Positions 13,835-14,223 of a DNA stretch of 14,223 bases are shown piece after piece; positions within the stretch are counted from its first letter, which is position 1; every line of letters begins with the position of its first letter. The DNA is taken from the NCBI GenBank assembly GCA_036274645.1, contig DASUFH010000046.1:1-14223 (forward strand), written 5' to 3'. The stretch is from DASUFH01 sp036274645 (GTDB lineage Bacteria > Acidobacteriota > Terriglobia > 20CM-2-55-15). The notes beneath the pieces are model-generated. The model did no database searches and was not told where the DNA came from. It saw nothing but the letters and a program-made list of their open reading frames with translations. A program made the position numbers and the translations under genes.

Positions 13835-14223
13835 ATGGCGATGTCCGACTACATGCGGCGCATCCGCGAAAAGGTCGGACACGACCTGCTTCTGCTGCCC
13901 TCCGCCGCCATGGCCGTCTTTGACGAGGAGGGCCGGGTCCTCGTCGGCCTGCATGCCGATCACAACATCTGGATTCTGCCCGGTGGATTGATCGAGCCCG
14001 GAGAGTCTCCCGCCGACGCCGCCACCCGCGAGACCTGGGAGGAAACCGGTCTGATCGTGGAGCCGCTTGCGGTAATCGGTGTGTATGGCGGGCCCGACCT
14101 GTTCGTCGACTACGCGAACGGCGACCGGGCCGCCTACATCGGAATCGTCTTTCGCGGCCGTATCGCCGGCGGTGAACCCCGCCCGGATGGGGCGGAGATT
14201 CTCGAACTGCAATATTTCAGCCC
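13835..14223 (+). CDS. NUDIX hydrolase (partial, C-terminus beyond right edge)
   Basis: The frame runs open from ATG 13835 to the right edge, 129 residues so far. The Nudix box spans residues 51-73: G51 with E57, then R65-E66 and E69-E70 before G72-L73, matching Gx5Ex7REUxEExGU except that Thr67 replaces the hydrophobic residue. The glutamates bind Mg2+ for hydrolysis of a nucleoside diphosphate linked to another group. The substrate cannot be predicted. The upstream strand (PSAAMAVFDEEGRVLVGLH, 22-40) and WILPGGLIEPGE fit the family core. GGCAGG precedes the start by about 8 nt; a second in-frame ATG lies at 13841. The gene starts 11 nt after ilvA and is probably co-transcribed with it. Confidence 0.9.
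   Translation, partial: MAMSDYMRRIREKVGHDLLLLPSAAMAVFDEEGRVLVGLHADHNIWILPGGLIEPGESPADAATRETWEETGLIVEPLAVIGVYGGPDLFVDYANGDRAAYIGIVFRGRIAGGEPRPDGAEILELQYFS

Overview
The window holds most of one long minus-strand gene cluster for making and exporting an extracellular polysaccharide (about 11958 down to 1, running off the left edge). Next to it, on the plus strand, is an unrelated pair of housekeeping genes (12285 to the right edge). Coding sequence is GC-rich, with G/C-ending codons. No rRNA, tRNA, CRISPR array, transposase or phage gene is visible. The gene mix suggests a Gram-negative bacterium with exosortase-type exopolysaccharide loci, most likely an Acidobacteriota member. It combines a NusG-like antiterminator, a short Wza-like export protein, a DUF4388/BY-kinase fusion, a degenerate GGDEF/sugar-transferase fusion, a THDVE-type polysaccharide deacetylase, an exosortase and a TPR protein. 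That assignment rests on family knowledge, not on any search.

Minus-strand order of transcription: UpxY/RfaH-like antiterminator (11958-11371); a 140-nt leader; outer-membrane export protein (11230-10553); outer-membrane beta-barrel (10553-9315); Wzz-type chain-length protein (9248-7422); BY-type tyrosine autokinase with a DUF4388 front end (7393-5933); priming polyprenyl-phosphate sugar transferase (5886-4867); Gfo/Idh/MocA sugar dehydrogenase (4834-3758); DUF218/YdcF-like membrane protein (3761-3105); polysaccharide deacetylase homologue (3080-1824); exosortase (1836-928); membrane-anchored TPR protein (931 to beyond the left edge). Several junctions overlap (TGATG, GTGA, 13 nt, ATGA), so the set is almost certainly one co-transcribed, partly translation-coupled operon. 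No flippase, polymerase or further glycosyltransferase lies in the window; these may sit beyond the left edge or elsewhere.

How the genes would work together (inference from families): the sugar transferase loads the first sugar on undecaprenyl phosphate. The dehydrogenase supplies a modified nucleotide sugar. The Wzz protein and autokinase control chain length and export. The export protein and beta-barrel carry polymer across the outer membrane, and the deacetylase homologue may modify it. The exosortase would process sorting-signal proteins made elsewhere, with the TPR protein as an accessory.

The most notable non-coding signal is in the leader between the antiterminator gene and the export gene. 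Minus-strand positions 11284-11276 read GGCGGTAGC, identical to the 9-nt core of the enterobacterial RfaH-recruiting ops element. It lies inside a small perfect hairpin, three nucleotides after a second hairpin. A second group of GGTCCC/GGGACC inverted repeats, which shares a 10-nt word with this leader, lies upstream of the antiterminator gene.

The plus strand carries a two-domain-regulated threonine ammonia-lyase (ilvA) behind a plausible extended -10 promoter, then, 11 nt later, a NUDIX hydrolase cut by the right edge.
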